This document shows positions 10,347 to 21,527 of a stretch of DNA of 64,000 nucleotides, piece by piece; within the stretch, counting starts at the first letter, position 1; the number at the start of each line of letters is the position of its first letter. Location of the stretch: assembly GCA_928212115.1 (NCBI GenBank), contig CAKMRJ010005634.1, positions 123,113,234 to 123,177,233 on the forward strand, in the 5' to 3' direction. This stretch comes from Lactuca virosa (taxonomy: Eukaryota > Streptophyta > Magnoliopsida > Asterales > Asteraceae). The notes under the pieces are model-generated. The model had not been told where the DNA came from. It did not search any database and saw only the letters and a program-made list of their open reading frames with translations. The position numbers and the translations under genes are program-made.

Positions 10347-11622
10347 GGGGAAATGGTCCCAGAACCGTAAACCCATATGGTGCTACCATATGGGGAGTAA
10401 ACTCCAATGTGAGGCCATACTCTCTTAAGATGCAACCCTTAGCACTCCTAGCACTTGAAACAAAGTGTTTTCATGTATTTGAGTGTCTTTACTTGCTTAA
10501 TTAGTTATTAAATGACTAATTAGATACATAAATGTATCATTGCATGCTCAATAGGATGCACGTGTGTTTAAGTCCTCACTTGACACTTAGCATCCTATAC
10601 CACCCGTTCATCCGAATCACCCACTTCAGGTGAGTTCATACCCCTTAATCAACCTTTTTAAATGATTTTAAATGCTTTTATGGGGGAGGGGGGAATACAA
10701 GTTGAACTATAAAGTTATTATATCGACCACATGTGATTAATAACTGTATAGCAAAAAGATTTATGCATGTTAAACTGTTTTATCCAGCCAAAGGTTTCCA
10801 AATTTTGTTTTCAAATCTCTTTTAAAGTACCAAAATCTCTTTTCAATTACCAAGCTTTTATCAAAGTCTTTTAAACTTATATTCTTGATAGATTCATGTC
10901 TATATAGATATAGTTATATAAGTAGGGTTTGAAGGACTTAGGACTGATAACCCGCTTTATTTCCTGTTCCTTGTTTGGTTGTGGACTTAGAGCATCTGGT
11001 TATTTGTCCGAGTGTCGTTGAAGTCCTAGTTATATATTATGTATATCTGGTTAGATGTTAATACTCTTATTCCAGTCCAACACCTTTGGGTAGCAAAGGC
11101 ATCTAGATAACCTCTCTAGTAAACTATAATAGGTATAGTTTAGAAACCAATCATAACTTTCATGAAGGAGAACTTAGTTATATCTATATTCTAAACACTT
11201 TGTACTTTTAGTAAAAAAAGAAAGGTATATAGAAATCAAACACAGAGATACATCCTCATGACACGGATTTCACCGTTGTCGAGCGGTAACCAGAGTCTCC
11301 TGGAGGGAGAGCGGGCATTGTGTGTATAGATCTATACGGGACAGACCATCCCACATCCTGACTGCTAGCTACAGTCCCGGTCGACCAAGCCAAGGGATGA
11401 AAAATGTCACATTCATTCCGACGCCAGCAGGTCGTCATGTTTACATCCGTCAATCAGTATGGTTACGAGTATCTTTACATTTACCTTATAATTCATGGCT
11501 TTAAGGTAATCAGTATTATCACGGTATTTTCTACATATGAAACCATCATAATATATTTTCCTAGTTATACACTAGGCCTCATATTAAACCTTTAAACTGA
11601 CCTACTTAGGATTAAAGGTTAA

Positions 11623-11799
11623 CTTAGACTCTCCGAGGCGTATTGTTCACTTAATACCGCCTGAAGTCTGTATTTCATTCACTTAGACTCTCTGAGGCGT
11701 ATTGTTCACTTAATACCGCTTGGAGTCTATACTTCATTCCTTTAGACTCTCCGAGGCGTATGGTTCATTCGATACCACCTGGAGTGTGTGTTTTATTCA
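11623..11799 (+). repeat. three tandem 59 bp repeats in the solo LTR
   Basis: Units start at 11623, 11682 and 11741, each with TAGACTCTC.GAGGCGTA and ending near TTCATTC. Copies differ at several positions. They are not in the sister LTRs. Confidence 0.9.
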
Positions 11800-12643
11800 C
11801 TTCTAGTCAGCAGCGTTACTGCTGAGGTAAAATAGTATTTTCCCTATTACTTTGCTTGTGATCTTCTCACATTTCCTTAAAGTATAAACTATATTTTGAT
11901 AACGATAGTTATCTTTGGGGGAAATTACTCCTTAAACATAAAACAATTGGGTCTTGGTAGAAGACTACTTTTATGAGAAAATATGGGATTTTCTGGAAAG
12001 GATTCTGATACTCTGTAAACTCAAATCACCATTATCTAGTGAGATTATTTTGAATAAAAACATGTATTTATATCAATGTCATTAAATACTTATGAACTCA
12101 CCAGCATTAAAATGCTGATACTCGCTTTCAAAATAACTTGTATTCTCAGGTCATCAGTAGACAGGTACACTCTGGGAGCTTTTGCGAAGTCAGCCTAGTA
12201 CCAAGCTGCAGCTTATGTTATTTTCTATATCTGCTTTGATTTTGTTGTTAAATGTAACCTATGTAAAATTATTACTATTAATATAATGGTTGTTGTACTT
12301 TGATTACTATACTGCATATGTTGTGATACTTGACATGACGTCCTCCACCCCAGAACGTTTCCGTCGTTCCGGTTTTGGAGTGTGACATCTAGTTTACTTC
12401 ACCTTTCAAGTTATTCTCTCAAACATTCTTCTTGTTCCTCATTTATTATCTTTACTTTGATCATTATCTTCACTCTTCGTTAATATCTTGAATACTTTGT
12501 TGAATGCATTAACTCAGACTTGACCTGTCTTGCCAGACTTGACTGGAACATTCCTTAGTAGCAGACATTGATCTTAAGCATTAACTCAAGGTTTGAGTTC
12601 TCAAACCTTGTCCCTGCGTATCAGATATTTTTGTTCTCACAAT

Positions 12644-12655
12644 TGGTATCAGCGC
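12644..12655 (+). other. primer binding site of the SIRE-like element
   Basis: TGGTATCAGCGC lies two bases after the LTR end. It matches the initiator-Met tRNA site TGGTATCAGAGC except for one base. Confidence 0.88.
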
Positions 12656-12788
12656 TTGAGTAGTTGTCATTTGAATCCATAAGATCATATTATAGTTAAT
12701 TCGAGATTACCTTGGTATTTCGATCATTTCTGTGTTAAGGATAAAAGTTCTTCTATATACCACTTTTGCTCAAGATATCTTAACTTCA

Positions 12789-15655
12789 ATGGCCGCCCCT
12801 AATACTCAACAAATATACTCAATGCAAATAGCAAATAGCGTGGGTTTCCCTACACGTGCCCCACTGCTAGTTGTTGAAGAATATGATCACTGGAAAGTTA
12901 GAATGGAAAGATTTTTACTTGGAAAAGAGAAAGGTCAAACTGTGCAAGTCCGCAAAAGAGATTTGGGACACACTTCAAGACTTATTTGAAGGGTCAGAGA
13001 ACATGAAGGATAAGCGTTTGACTTCGGTTGTCAATGAGTTCGACACTTTCACTACAACACCTGGTGAATATGTTGCCTCAGCCTCAAATAGATACCGAAT
13101 CGTTTTCATAACATGACAGCTCATGGGACAGTCCGAACTCCACTTGAATATAATCTCAAGTTCATCAATAGTCTTGGAAAGGGATGGGGAAATGTGAAAT
13201 CATGTCTTCATAGCAATGGATCTCTAAAAAAGCTCAAGCTCTATGAACTTTTTGATGAGCTTCAAGGTCATGAGTCAAATGTTGCTCAAACTCTACGCGA
13301 ACTCACGGGAGGTCCTCTTGCCTTAGTCAGTTCCTATGACCCACAAACCTCAAACCTAACCATTTTGGACCCTCTCACCGCTATTGTTCCATACATTCCT
13401 CCTGTTCAAACCTCACCTCCAACCGTTCCGGTTCGTACAAATTCTAACTATCAGCCTATGGAAACTTTGAATTCTGATGAAAAGGACTCTGAACTACGTT
13501 TTCAACAAGAGTTTGCTCTTCTATCCATGAAATACAACCATCATTTCAAAAAGCCTTACAACAATCGACTCCAAAATTCTCACCAAAACAATCATTTTCA
13601 AGCTCCTCACCAAAATAATCATCAACCATTCAACAAACCTTTCGAAAACCCACCAGCCTACAGGCCTAATCTTCCCACTCCGAATCACACCTCGGAACCT
13701 CGACAACTTCCGAAGTCTGGAAAACCCAAGATTGTGTGTCACAAATGTGGACATGCAAATCACTTTGCTAAAGATTGCTTGGCTGAAGTCCCACAAAAAC
13801 CTAAGATCAAGGACTCTGCCTACTATGCACGCCGAGCTCAAGAATTGGCTGAAAGTGAAAAGGCTTTTGTTACAACTGTGTCAAGGGATGTGGAAAGGTA
13901 TTGGTCATCTGGAGATGATGATGACGTAACTACTGGAAGAAACATATGTCTTATGGCTCGACAAGAAATTGAATGTAATGAAGGCTACTGGTCTTCTGGG
14001 TCAGAAAGAGATGATGAAGATGCTAAACCAAACTACTGCTACATGGCTACCAACGATCCACCCGGCAGAAGCATCGTTCAACAGGTAAAATCTATGATTA
14101 TTAATAACAATTTCGATTTGTCTCTCTGTGAACCATATCTAACCCAGATCCAATCAGATATGAACATCATTTACAAAGCCTATGAGTCAGCTATAGAAGC
14201 CAGTGAGAAGAAGGACAGTGAATTGAGTCGTCTTAGGTTACGGTTCGAGGATAAGAAGTTAAAAATAGAATCTTTAGAACATGAGCTTGTAATGTCAAAA
14301 GATGAATGTATCATTCTTAAAGACAAATGTGAAATCACTTATTATGAAAGAAATGTGTTAATTTCTGATAACATGCGTCTTAATGCTAAGATTGATGTCA
14401 TGCACCATGCCATAGACATTCTTGAAGCAAATGAACGGATGACTCATAACTTTCTTCATCCTTGGTCAAAAGCTCCTGGTCTCGGAAGTGAGTTTCCGAA
14501 ACCATTTGTTCGTCCCTTGAAGGAGTTAAAAAATCTAACTTTTAGGGGAAATGTTTCGAAAATTAAACATTCGGATACACCTGTTTCTCCGTTGTCACCC
14601 CTTCATGAGACTCCTGATCATTTTGCATCTTTGATTCCTGAGTTTAAGCCTATAGTTGTCAAGTGTCACAATTCCACGCAATTTCTGCCTCTGATAAACC
14701 TGGACCTGAATCGGACCTCGGAATTCAACTCTAGTACTCCTAAGTCTGTTGTTCCTAATCCAAACCACAGCCCTCCTAACAACTGTGTTGTTGAGGAATT
14801 TTGTTCGGAATCAACGGCTTCTGAACCTTCAGAGTGTGTCTGGGCATCTTTAGATAATGATGTTGATGAATCAATCTCATGTGATTCTGAACCTCAAGTG
14901 ATTTCCAAAACAAATCTAGTTCCCGTTAAGTCTGTGTTCAACAATCCCTCAGTAGGACAAACTTCCAAATCTTCGTCTCATTCCAAAAGAAAGCCAATGT
15001 TGAATAGGATGGATATTGTAGATCCTAAAGTGGAAGCTCGAAATGAACACAAAAAGAAAGTTAAGACTAGACAAAATTCAAGATTCCTTGAGAACTCCAA
15101 AAAGAGTGTATCTCGGAATTCTCATTCATCAACCCATAGTCAAAACTCCTTTACACCTACTATGATCCTCAAGAGGCCTTCCAATCCTCCTAGTCTTGTA
15201 GAACAAAAGAAAGTGGTCAGTCCCATTTCGAAAAAGTCAGGTGTAAGCACCACATCTGTCCGAAACACCTCTCCTCGGACTGTTTCATATGTTTTCATTG
15301 CAAAAACCGATGACACAATTTTCAAACCTCAACTTTCAAAATCAAGTGTGTCATCAACCAAGACAAAAAGTGTTAGGAAAACAAAACTCGCACTGATGAA
15401 AAAACAACTCCGGTAGACAAAGTAGTTCCAACTACTCCGGAAGTTAAATGTCCGAAGAAAGTTGTTCCGAACTCTCATGCCATTGAATATGACTACTGGA
15501 TAGATGAAAGAACCATGACCTTCTTTTTGTTTCCGAAGGAATCTCGGAACAAACCTTCCAAACCCACTGTTGCTCAGAAGTCACTACAGAAGCCTAAGAC
15601 TCGTGCCTTTGTCCCAAAACCTAACTCGGAGCCTAAAAACTCCACCACTCACTAA
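12789..15655 (+). pseudogene. gag of the SIRE-like element (frameshifted, premature stop)
   Basis: The ATG at 12789 begins MAAPNTQQ and leads into the copia gag N-terminus (EYDHWKVRMERFLLGKEKG). A frame change near 12940 moves the reading to a segment with KEIWDTLQDLFEG, then a TGA near 13105 and another change. The main open part (13113-15416, 767 codons) carries the UBN2-type region (YNLKFINSLGKGW), a CCHC knuckle CHKCGHANHFAKDC (13735-13776), acidic repeats with YWSSG, a coiled-coil-like region around 14170-14440 and a long Ser/Pro/Lys-rich tail. A TAG ends it at 15414-15416, but gag-like wording continues to about 15655. Such a long gag with coiled coil is typical of SIRE elements. Confidence 0.88.
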
Positions 15656-18600
15656 TTTTGCAGGCACTCTGTGCTACGGAGCAAGATACAATATGGTATA
15701 CTGATAGTGGTTGCTCCATGCACATGACGGGGCAGAAGGACTTTCTGCGAGATCTCAAACTTGCACCAAATGTTGGCTATGTGACTTATGGAAACAATTC
15801 CAATTCTAAGATCTGAGGTTATGGCATCCTTACTAATGGCAAATTCTCCATTTCAAACGTGGCATATGTAGCTGAATTGAAGCATAATTTAATAAGTGTG
15901 GCTCAACTCACTGATGCAAATCGTCGAGTTGAATTCTGCAAGAAACATAGCTACGTCATGTCCGAAGATCGAAAGGAATACTTGATCAAGTCAAATCGTA
16001 ACAAGAACATGTACCCTCTTGATATCAACATGATCATTGGCAATCCCAACTCTGCTTACTCTCAAAAGCTATTCCTAACATTAGTTGGTTATGGCATAGG
16101 AGGCTTGCTCACTTGAATTTTAGATATATGAATGATCTTGTTTCGGGTGAAATGGTTAGAGGTCTGCCACTCCTCAAGTTCGAAAATGATCATTTATGTG
16201 TTGCATGTGAGTGTGGAAAGCAGTCAAAGTAGGGTCATCCCTTCATCATTGAAAAATCAATCTCGGATTCATTAGAACTTCTTCACATTGATCTGTGTGG
16301 ACCATCAACGTTAGAGAGCCTGCATCACAAAAATTACATTCTTGTGATTGTGGATGACTTTACTAGGTTCACTTGGGTCTTCTTCCTAAGGCTGAAATCA
16401 GAAACAGCCTCCGAGCTCATCAACTTTATCAAAGGAATTGAAGTTCTTATCAAACACCCTGTAAGGAGAATCCGAAGTGACAATGGTTCAGAATTCACCA
16501 ACTCAACCATTGAAAACTTCCTTACCGAGAAGAGAATCGACCACAATTTTTCTGCTCCATACACTCCTTTACAAAATGGTGTAGTTGAACGACAAAACAG
16601 AACACTTGTTAAAGCTGCTCGATCCATGCTCAATTTTGCAAATCTTCCACTCTATCTTTGGGTTGAAGTTGTTTCTACTGCATGCTTTACTCAGAATAGA
16701 AGTATCATCAATCGACCCCTCAACAAAACACCGTATGAAGCCATGATCAGTCGGAAGTCAACTATCTCGTTTCTTCATGTTTTCGGATGCAGATGCTTCA
16801 TGAAGAACAATCGTGATCAACTTACCAAGTTCCAACCCAAAGCTAACGAAGCCATCTTCCTTGGATACTCTTCTAAATCAAAGGCTTATCGAGTTCTTAA
16901 TCAGAGAACTCGTGTTCTGGAAGAAAGCTTTGATGTTACCTTTGATGACAATTTCGTTCGGAATTCTGGCCCAACACTCATTACAACTCACATCATGGAT
17001 TTCGATGCTCCGGTGCTAGGATGTCTGAACCAGCAAACAATCTTTGAAGTTGACTTTGAGACCCTTTTCAGACCCTCCGAAACGACTCTTGATTCGGAAT
17101 CTCGAACAATACCAACCATGTCTGAAGCTTCGGTCGCCCAAAACGTCTCCAGTCCAACTCCTAGTATTCCTCCATTTGATTCAGAACCGTTTCAACCTTC
17201 TCAGGTTGAGGGGAGAATGGTCACTCTACCCTCGAATCAAATGTGAATGGATTTAAAGATGCAACTGCTGAATTTGATTCCAATCCTATCAACATCGATG
17301 ATGATGATGCAATTTTCTTTGAATTCCCACCTGAAGATGACGTCACCTTATTTGGTTCAGAAGTTCAGGGGGAGCATCATCCACACGTTCAAACAATTCA
17401 AGGGGAGCAACTCAACCCCATTGTTGATATTGGATCATCTGCTGCACAAGAACTTCCAAGGTTACATGTGTGGACCAAGGATCATCCTCCAAACCAAGTT
17501 ATAGGAAACCCAAACGCTTGTGTACAAACCCGCTCTGCCACAAGTGTTCAAATTGAATGTCACTTCTCGGCATTTATCTCAATGGTTGAACCCAAATCTA
17601 TCAAAGAAGCACTTGAACATGCTGATTGGATTACAACCATGCAAGAAGAACTGGCAAAATTTGATAGAAATGAAGTTTGGTCTCTCGTTCCTCCCCCTCA
17701 TAACCTTCCCATTGTTGGTATTAGATTGGTGTTTCGCAACAAATTAGATGATGCAGGATTTATCATTCGAAACAAAGCAAGATTGGTGGCTAAAGGATTT
17801 ACACAGATTGAAGGGCTTGACTATGATGAGACCTTTGCTCCTGTTGCACGTCTTGAAGCTATCATAATGTTTCTTGGTTATGTTGCTCATAAAGGCTTCA
17901 AGCTTTACCAGATGGATGTCAAAAGTGTTTTTCTAAATGGTGAACTTGATACTGAAGTATATCTTCAACAGCCTCCCGGTTTTGTTAATCTATCATATCC
18001 GAACTACTGCTACAAACTCCGGAAAGCTGTCTATGGCCTTAAGCAAGCTCCCCGCGCATGGTATGAGACCCTCACTGATTTTCTCAAGCGTTCAGGATTT
18101 CAAAGAGGAATTCTAGATCCTACTATGTTCCGAAGGTCAAATGGAAAACATCTCATGCTGGTCCAAATTTATGTTGACGACATCATTTTCGGATCCACCG
18201 ATTCTTCAATGGTTGTTGGCTTTGCTAAGTTAATGGTCAGTAGATTTCAAATGAGTATGAATCGGGAATTAAGCTTCTTTCTTGGCCTCCAAGTCAAACA
18301 AACTAACAGAAGAATTTTCATTCACCAAGAGAAGTATATTTCAGAACTCCTCAAAAATAACTCAATGGACACCTGTGCCTCAGCCAAGGTACCCATGGGT
18401 TTCGGACACAAGATCTTTTCGGACCCTTCAGGTGTAGCAGTTGATGAAAAGAAGTACATAGGAATGATTGGATCCCTACTCTATCTCACAGCAAGTCATC
18501 CGGACATCATGTTTTCAACATGTTTGTGTGCCAGATTTCAAGTCAATCCGAAGATGTCTCATCTTTTGGATGTTAATCAAATATTCACGTACCTCAAAGG

Positions 18601-19131
18601 TACAAAGAATCTCGGAATCTGGTACCCAGCAAATGAGAGTTTCCTACTTCAAGCATATTCAGATTCAAACTATGGTGGTCATCAATTGGATAGAAAAAAG
18701 CACATCTGGTGGCTGTCAATTTTTAGGTGGTCGATTGGTTAGTTGGTCATCCAAGAAGCAGAACTGCATTGCACTCTCTACAGCCGAAGCAGAATACATT
18801 GCTGCTGCCAGCTGTACTTCTCAAGTTCTCTGGATGAAGATTATGGTTACCGTTTTCAACGCATTCCGATCTATTGTGATTCTCAAAGTGCCATTGCGAT
18901 TTCGCACAATCCAATTCAGCACTCCATGACGAAACATATTTACATACGGTACCATTTCATAAAAGATCATGTTTAAATGGCAACATTGAACTTATTTTTG
19001 TTCCATCTGACGATGAAATTGCTGATGTCTTTACTAAGGCATTAGACGAAACCAAATTCAATGGTTTTCTGAATAAAATGAGTATGATGATGCCTGATCC
19101 TCAGTTCTTTCAAGAGACTTGCACTCTCTGA
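15656..19131 (+). pseudogene. pol of the SIRE-like element: protease, integrase, RT, RNase H
   Basis: Protease has Asp-Ser-Gly at 15703-15711. A TGA at 15814-15816 and a frame change near 16110 precede the integrase HHCC region (HLNFRYMNDLV, then C..C) and a TAG near 16233. The integrase core has LHIDLCGP, RRIRSDNGSEF and NGVVERQNRT, so its catalytic triad is present. A frame change at about 17243 separates it from RT, which has NKARLVAKGFTQ, DETFAPVARLEA, YGLKQAPRAWYE and the catalytic YVDD at 18170-18181. RNase H follows, with a frame change near 18700, SKKQNCIALSTAEAEYIAAA and the closing EIADVFTKALDE. The frame ends with a stop at 19129-19131. The order protease-integrase-RT-RNase H is that of Ty1/copia. 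Confidence 0.93.
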
Positions 19132-20123
19132 TGGAAACATCAGAAATAAAATTGGTTCCAAATTCAAAATTATTTTTCATCTCGGAACTATTGTCTCTCG
19201 GAATACATAGGATCATTTTACTTGTCTTTATCTCAAAACCACCACTTGAGTTTTAAGTTGTACAGTTCATCTTATCATATAATGTCCATAGCCCACATTG
19301 TCACAGTGGTCAAATTTTCACCTCGGAACTTACTTCATAAGGTCATCCCGGAATTCAAATCCGGAAACGTATTGTATTCTAAACTTCGGAATTTGCTCAA
19401 ATCTCACTCCGGAAGTTTTTAAAATCTTTCTCCGGAAATTCTTTCAAATACACTCCGGAACATCTAAATAATCATCTCGGAATTTCAAACTTTTGCTCCG
19501 AAATTTTTTTTTTTAAATTTCCATTCCTGACATCTTTCTCCGGAATCCTTTCAACTTTTTGCTCCGGAATCGTCTTAAAACTGTTGTCTCCGAAATTTTG
19601 AAAATAACTCTGGACCATTTTTAAGCTCTTGTGCTTCATTCCGGAACAACTCACAAAAAATTTCATCCCAGACTTCTCATTTTATGAAAATCTCTTCCAA
19701 AACTTCTGAAACACCATTGTTCCAGAATCAAACGTTGTGAAGTCCAAAGGTTTATAAGGTGAAACGTTTTCCAACGGTTACTTTTGTCGATACCTATCTT
19801 GTATCCTCGAAATCCACACCACGTTTGCACGTCTCCGAAAAGCAAACATCCTATCACTCAAACGACGGTTCCTTATTTTTGCCTTGAGCCAATAAGAACT
19901 TTCGTCTTTACAGGTCAAATCACCCCAAAAATAGCAAAACCTTAAATGTGACCTGTTTCCATTTCCGGATCTCATCATTACACTTCTTAACCCGACCCAT
20001 TTCCATCACCTATATAAGTCTCTTTAAACCCTCATTTGTCTCTTTACACGCACAAATCCCTCTAAACCCTCACATCTCTTTCAGTGTTCTTGTGTTCTTC
20101 AAGCTATCATACCACCTTCATCA
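19132..20123 (+). other. spacer between SIRE pol and ORF3 with TCCGGAA array
   Basis: No credible ORF. From 19140 to 19660 the words TCCGGAA, CTCGGAA and TTCCGGA recur about every 20-40 bp in AT-rich DNA (at least fifteen). From 19960 the sequence becomes pyrimidine-rich and leads through a TATA box to the ATG of ORF3. The spacer is repeated at 38290-39279. Confidence 0.8.
20011..20018 (+). promoter_or_regulatory. TATA box upstream of SIRE ORF3
   Basis: TATATAAG lies 106 bp before the ORF3 ATG and is followed by a pyrimidine-rich leader with CTCTTT and CCCTC repeats. The same box and spacing are kept in the second copy (39167-39174). It could give ORF3 its own transcript; there is no expression evidence. 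Confidence 0.45.
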
Positions 20124-21527
20124 ATGGCGTCTTCTTCTCCAACCAAGAAATCCCAAACTGCTACCCAGACCTCAAAATCCATCACTAAGAAGAAGTCCTC
20201 CAAGGGTTCATTATCAACAATGTCCACTGAACGGTTTCTCAAGGAAACGACCCAACTGTTCTCTCTCGATCCCAATGACTACGATGAATCGATTCGAGTG
20301 ATGATCGAGTTCATCGCTCATCACCCAATTTCAGTACCTCTCTCAACGTTCTTGAAAGCAATTGGGGTTGCAGAAAACCCAGCAAACTTCACTGTTGAAG
20401 AACCCACGGCTGAAGAATTTCAGTCGTTTCTGAATCACATTAGGTATAACGAAGAGTACAAAGCCAAGAACTTAAAGAAATCAGTTGTTTCCATGTTATG
20501 GACTGTCTTAATCCACTTCATCGTTCGAGGTTTATCAGGCAAGCATGGTGGTACAGATTCATTGAGCAAAGATTGGTTGTATGTGGTCTACAGCATCTAC
20601 TCCGAAAAAACCAATGTCGTCGATTTTTCTGAAGTGCTATGGCAAGACTTTCAGAAGTTTGCCATCAACCGTAAGCCTCACGAGATCTCTAGTCCCCGCT
20701 TTTGGGCTCTTACTATTCAACAGCTATACAAGGATCGCCAAGAACCCATTCCTGTTAATGTCATTCCAGAAGAGGTATTTCTTTCTTTTAAAACTATCAA
20801 GACCTATCGCCTTCCGGACCAAAGGTCTTTCGGACCTGTTAGACATTTACCAGAACATATGTTGGCCCTTATTTCGTCCGATTCCCTTTACTTGAAACAA
20901 AATTTAGAGACTTCGGTTGTGTATAGCCCTACACAATCTACTCATGTCTCTATTGAGCCCATTTCAGACGAGGGAAAAGTAGTGCCTTCCGGAGGCAAGA
21001 AAAAGAAGTCCGCTAAAAGAAAGACTTCAACCACAAAACCAAAGGCCAAAAAGAGATCCAAAGTTGTATCCTCCTCTCAATAGGAAGGATTGAAGGACAT
21101 TCAGGCTGACTCTGGCCATCCGTCTACCCCTCCTCCTGCCCCTCCGCGGTGACTCCCGGGTACCCTCGATGTTTCAAAAACACAAGCACACACTCACGGG
21201 GAGTCTGCTCATAATCCATCCTCACCTTCCCAAAAAGGTGATGCCGGTGTTGAAAAAAGTTCCTTGCACCCCCCTATAACAAAATCATGTGTCTCTTTTG
21301 CTATCTCTCATTCTTCTACACAAGCACGGCCCGAAACCCTTATTCTGGACCCCAAGCATTCCGAAGCGAGAGCTGTCTGTCCTGCTTCTGATGCCTCAAT
21401 TGGTCTGATACCCGGAAGGAGTACAGGACGACCAGGTGTTAACGACCCACTTTGGGAAGACTTTGTTGACAGGGCCCAATCGAGACATCTAAAACTCACT
21501 AGATCCCAGGTGGAAGCAACCCTCATC
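20124..21527 (+). pseudogene. SIRE ORF3 (env-position ORF), N-terminal part, copy A
   Basis: The ATG at 20124 opens a 319-codon frame ending in TAG at 21081-21083; ORF3-like wording then continues to 21527, where gypsy B interrupts it. The protein starts with a basic Ser/Thr/Lys-rich segment, then a globular-looking part (EEFQSFLNHIRYNEEY, DSLSKDWLYVVYSIYSEK, KPHEISSPRFWALTIQQ) and a Lys-rich stretch resembling a nuclear localisation signal (KKKKSAKRK). I see no signal peptide or convincing membrane segment here. It stands where SIRE elements keep their so-called envelope-like ORF, but nothing visible shows an entry function. Against copy B it lacks 41 in-frame codons after codon 74. Its continuation is at 43172-45816. 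Confidence 0.75.

Larger units (their letters stand above)
9363..12387 (+). mobile_element. gypsy solo LTR (3,025 bp) inside the SIRE 5' LTR
   Basis: It runs from TGTGACAACCCG to GGAGTGTGACA with a perfect 5 bp TSD, TCTAG, at 9358-9362 and 12388-12392. The SIRE 3' LTR at about 54096 shows the empty site (TTCTAGTTTAC). A solo LTR forms when the two LTRs of a full element recombine and the interior is lost. It belongs to the element A family: it shares the palindromes, TATAGATCTATA (11325-11336), donor-like CAG/GTGAGT (GT at 10630) and acceptor-like TTCTCAG (AG at 12148-12149). A TATAAATA box stands at 9612-9619. Confidence 0.95.
8965..12641 (+). repeat. 5' LTR of the SIRE-like element, split by a solo LTR
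   Basis: LTR sequence is 8965-9362 plus 12393-12641; the 3' LTR at 45851 aligns across the join. It starts TTTTGGAACC where the 3' LTR has TGTTGGAACC, so the terminal TG has become TT. It ends TTCTCACA. A TATTTAAA box lies at about 9296-9303. CCGGA/TTCCGG words are dense (9005-9125). Confidence 0.9.

Noticed and set aside
15140..15325. Minus-strand ORFs over SIRE gag (also 13521-13841)
   Set aside because: Shadows of a long plus-strand gag with biased codon use.
19948..20301. ORF overlapping the ORF3 start (also 39104-39454)
   Set aside because: It is an out-of-frame shadow of the pyrimidine-rich leader and the ORF3 N-terminus.
20124..21083. A retroviral envelope gene
   Set aside because: Only the position in the element suggests it; no signal peptide, cleavage site or membrane anchor is visible.
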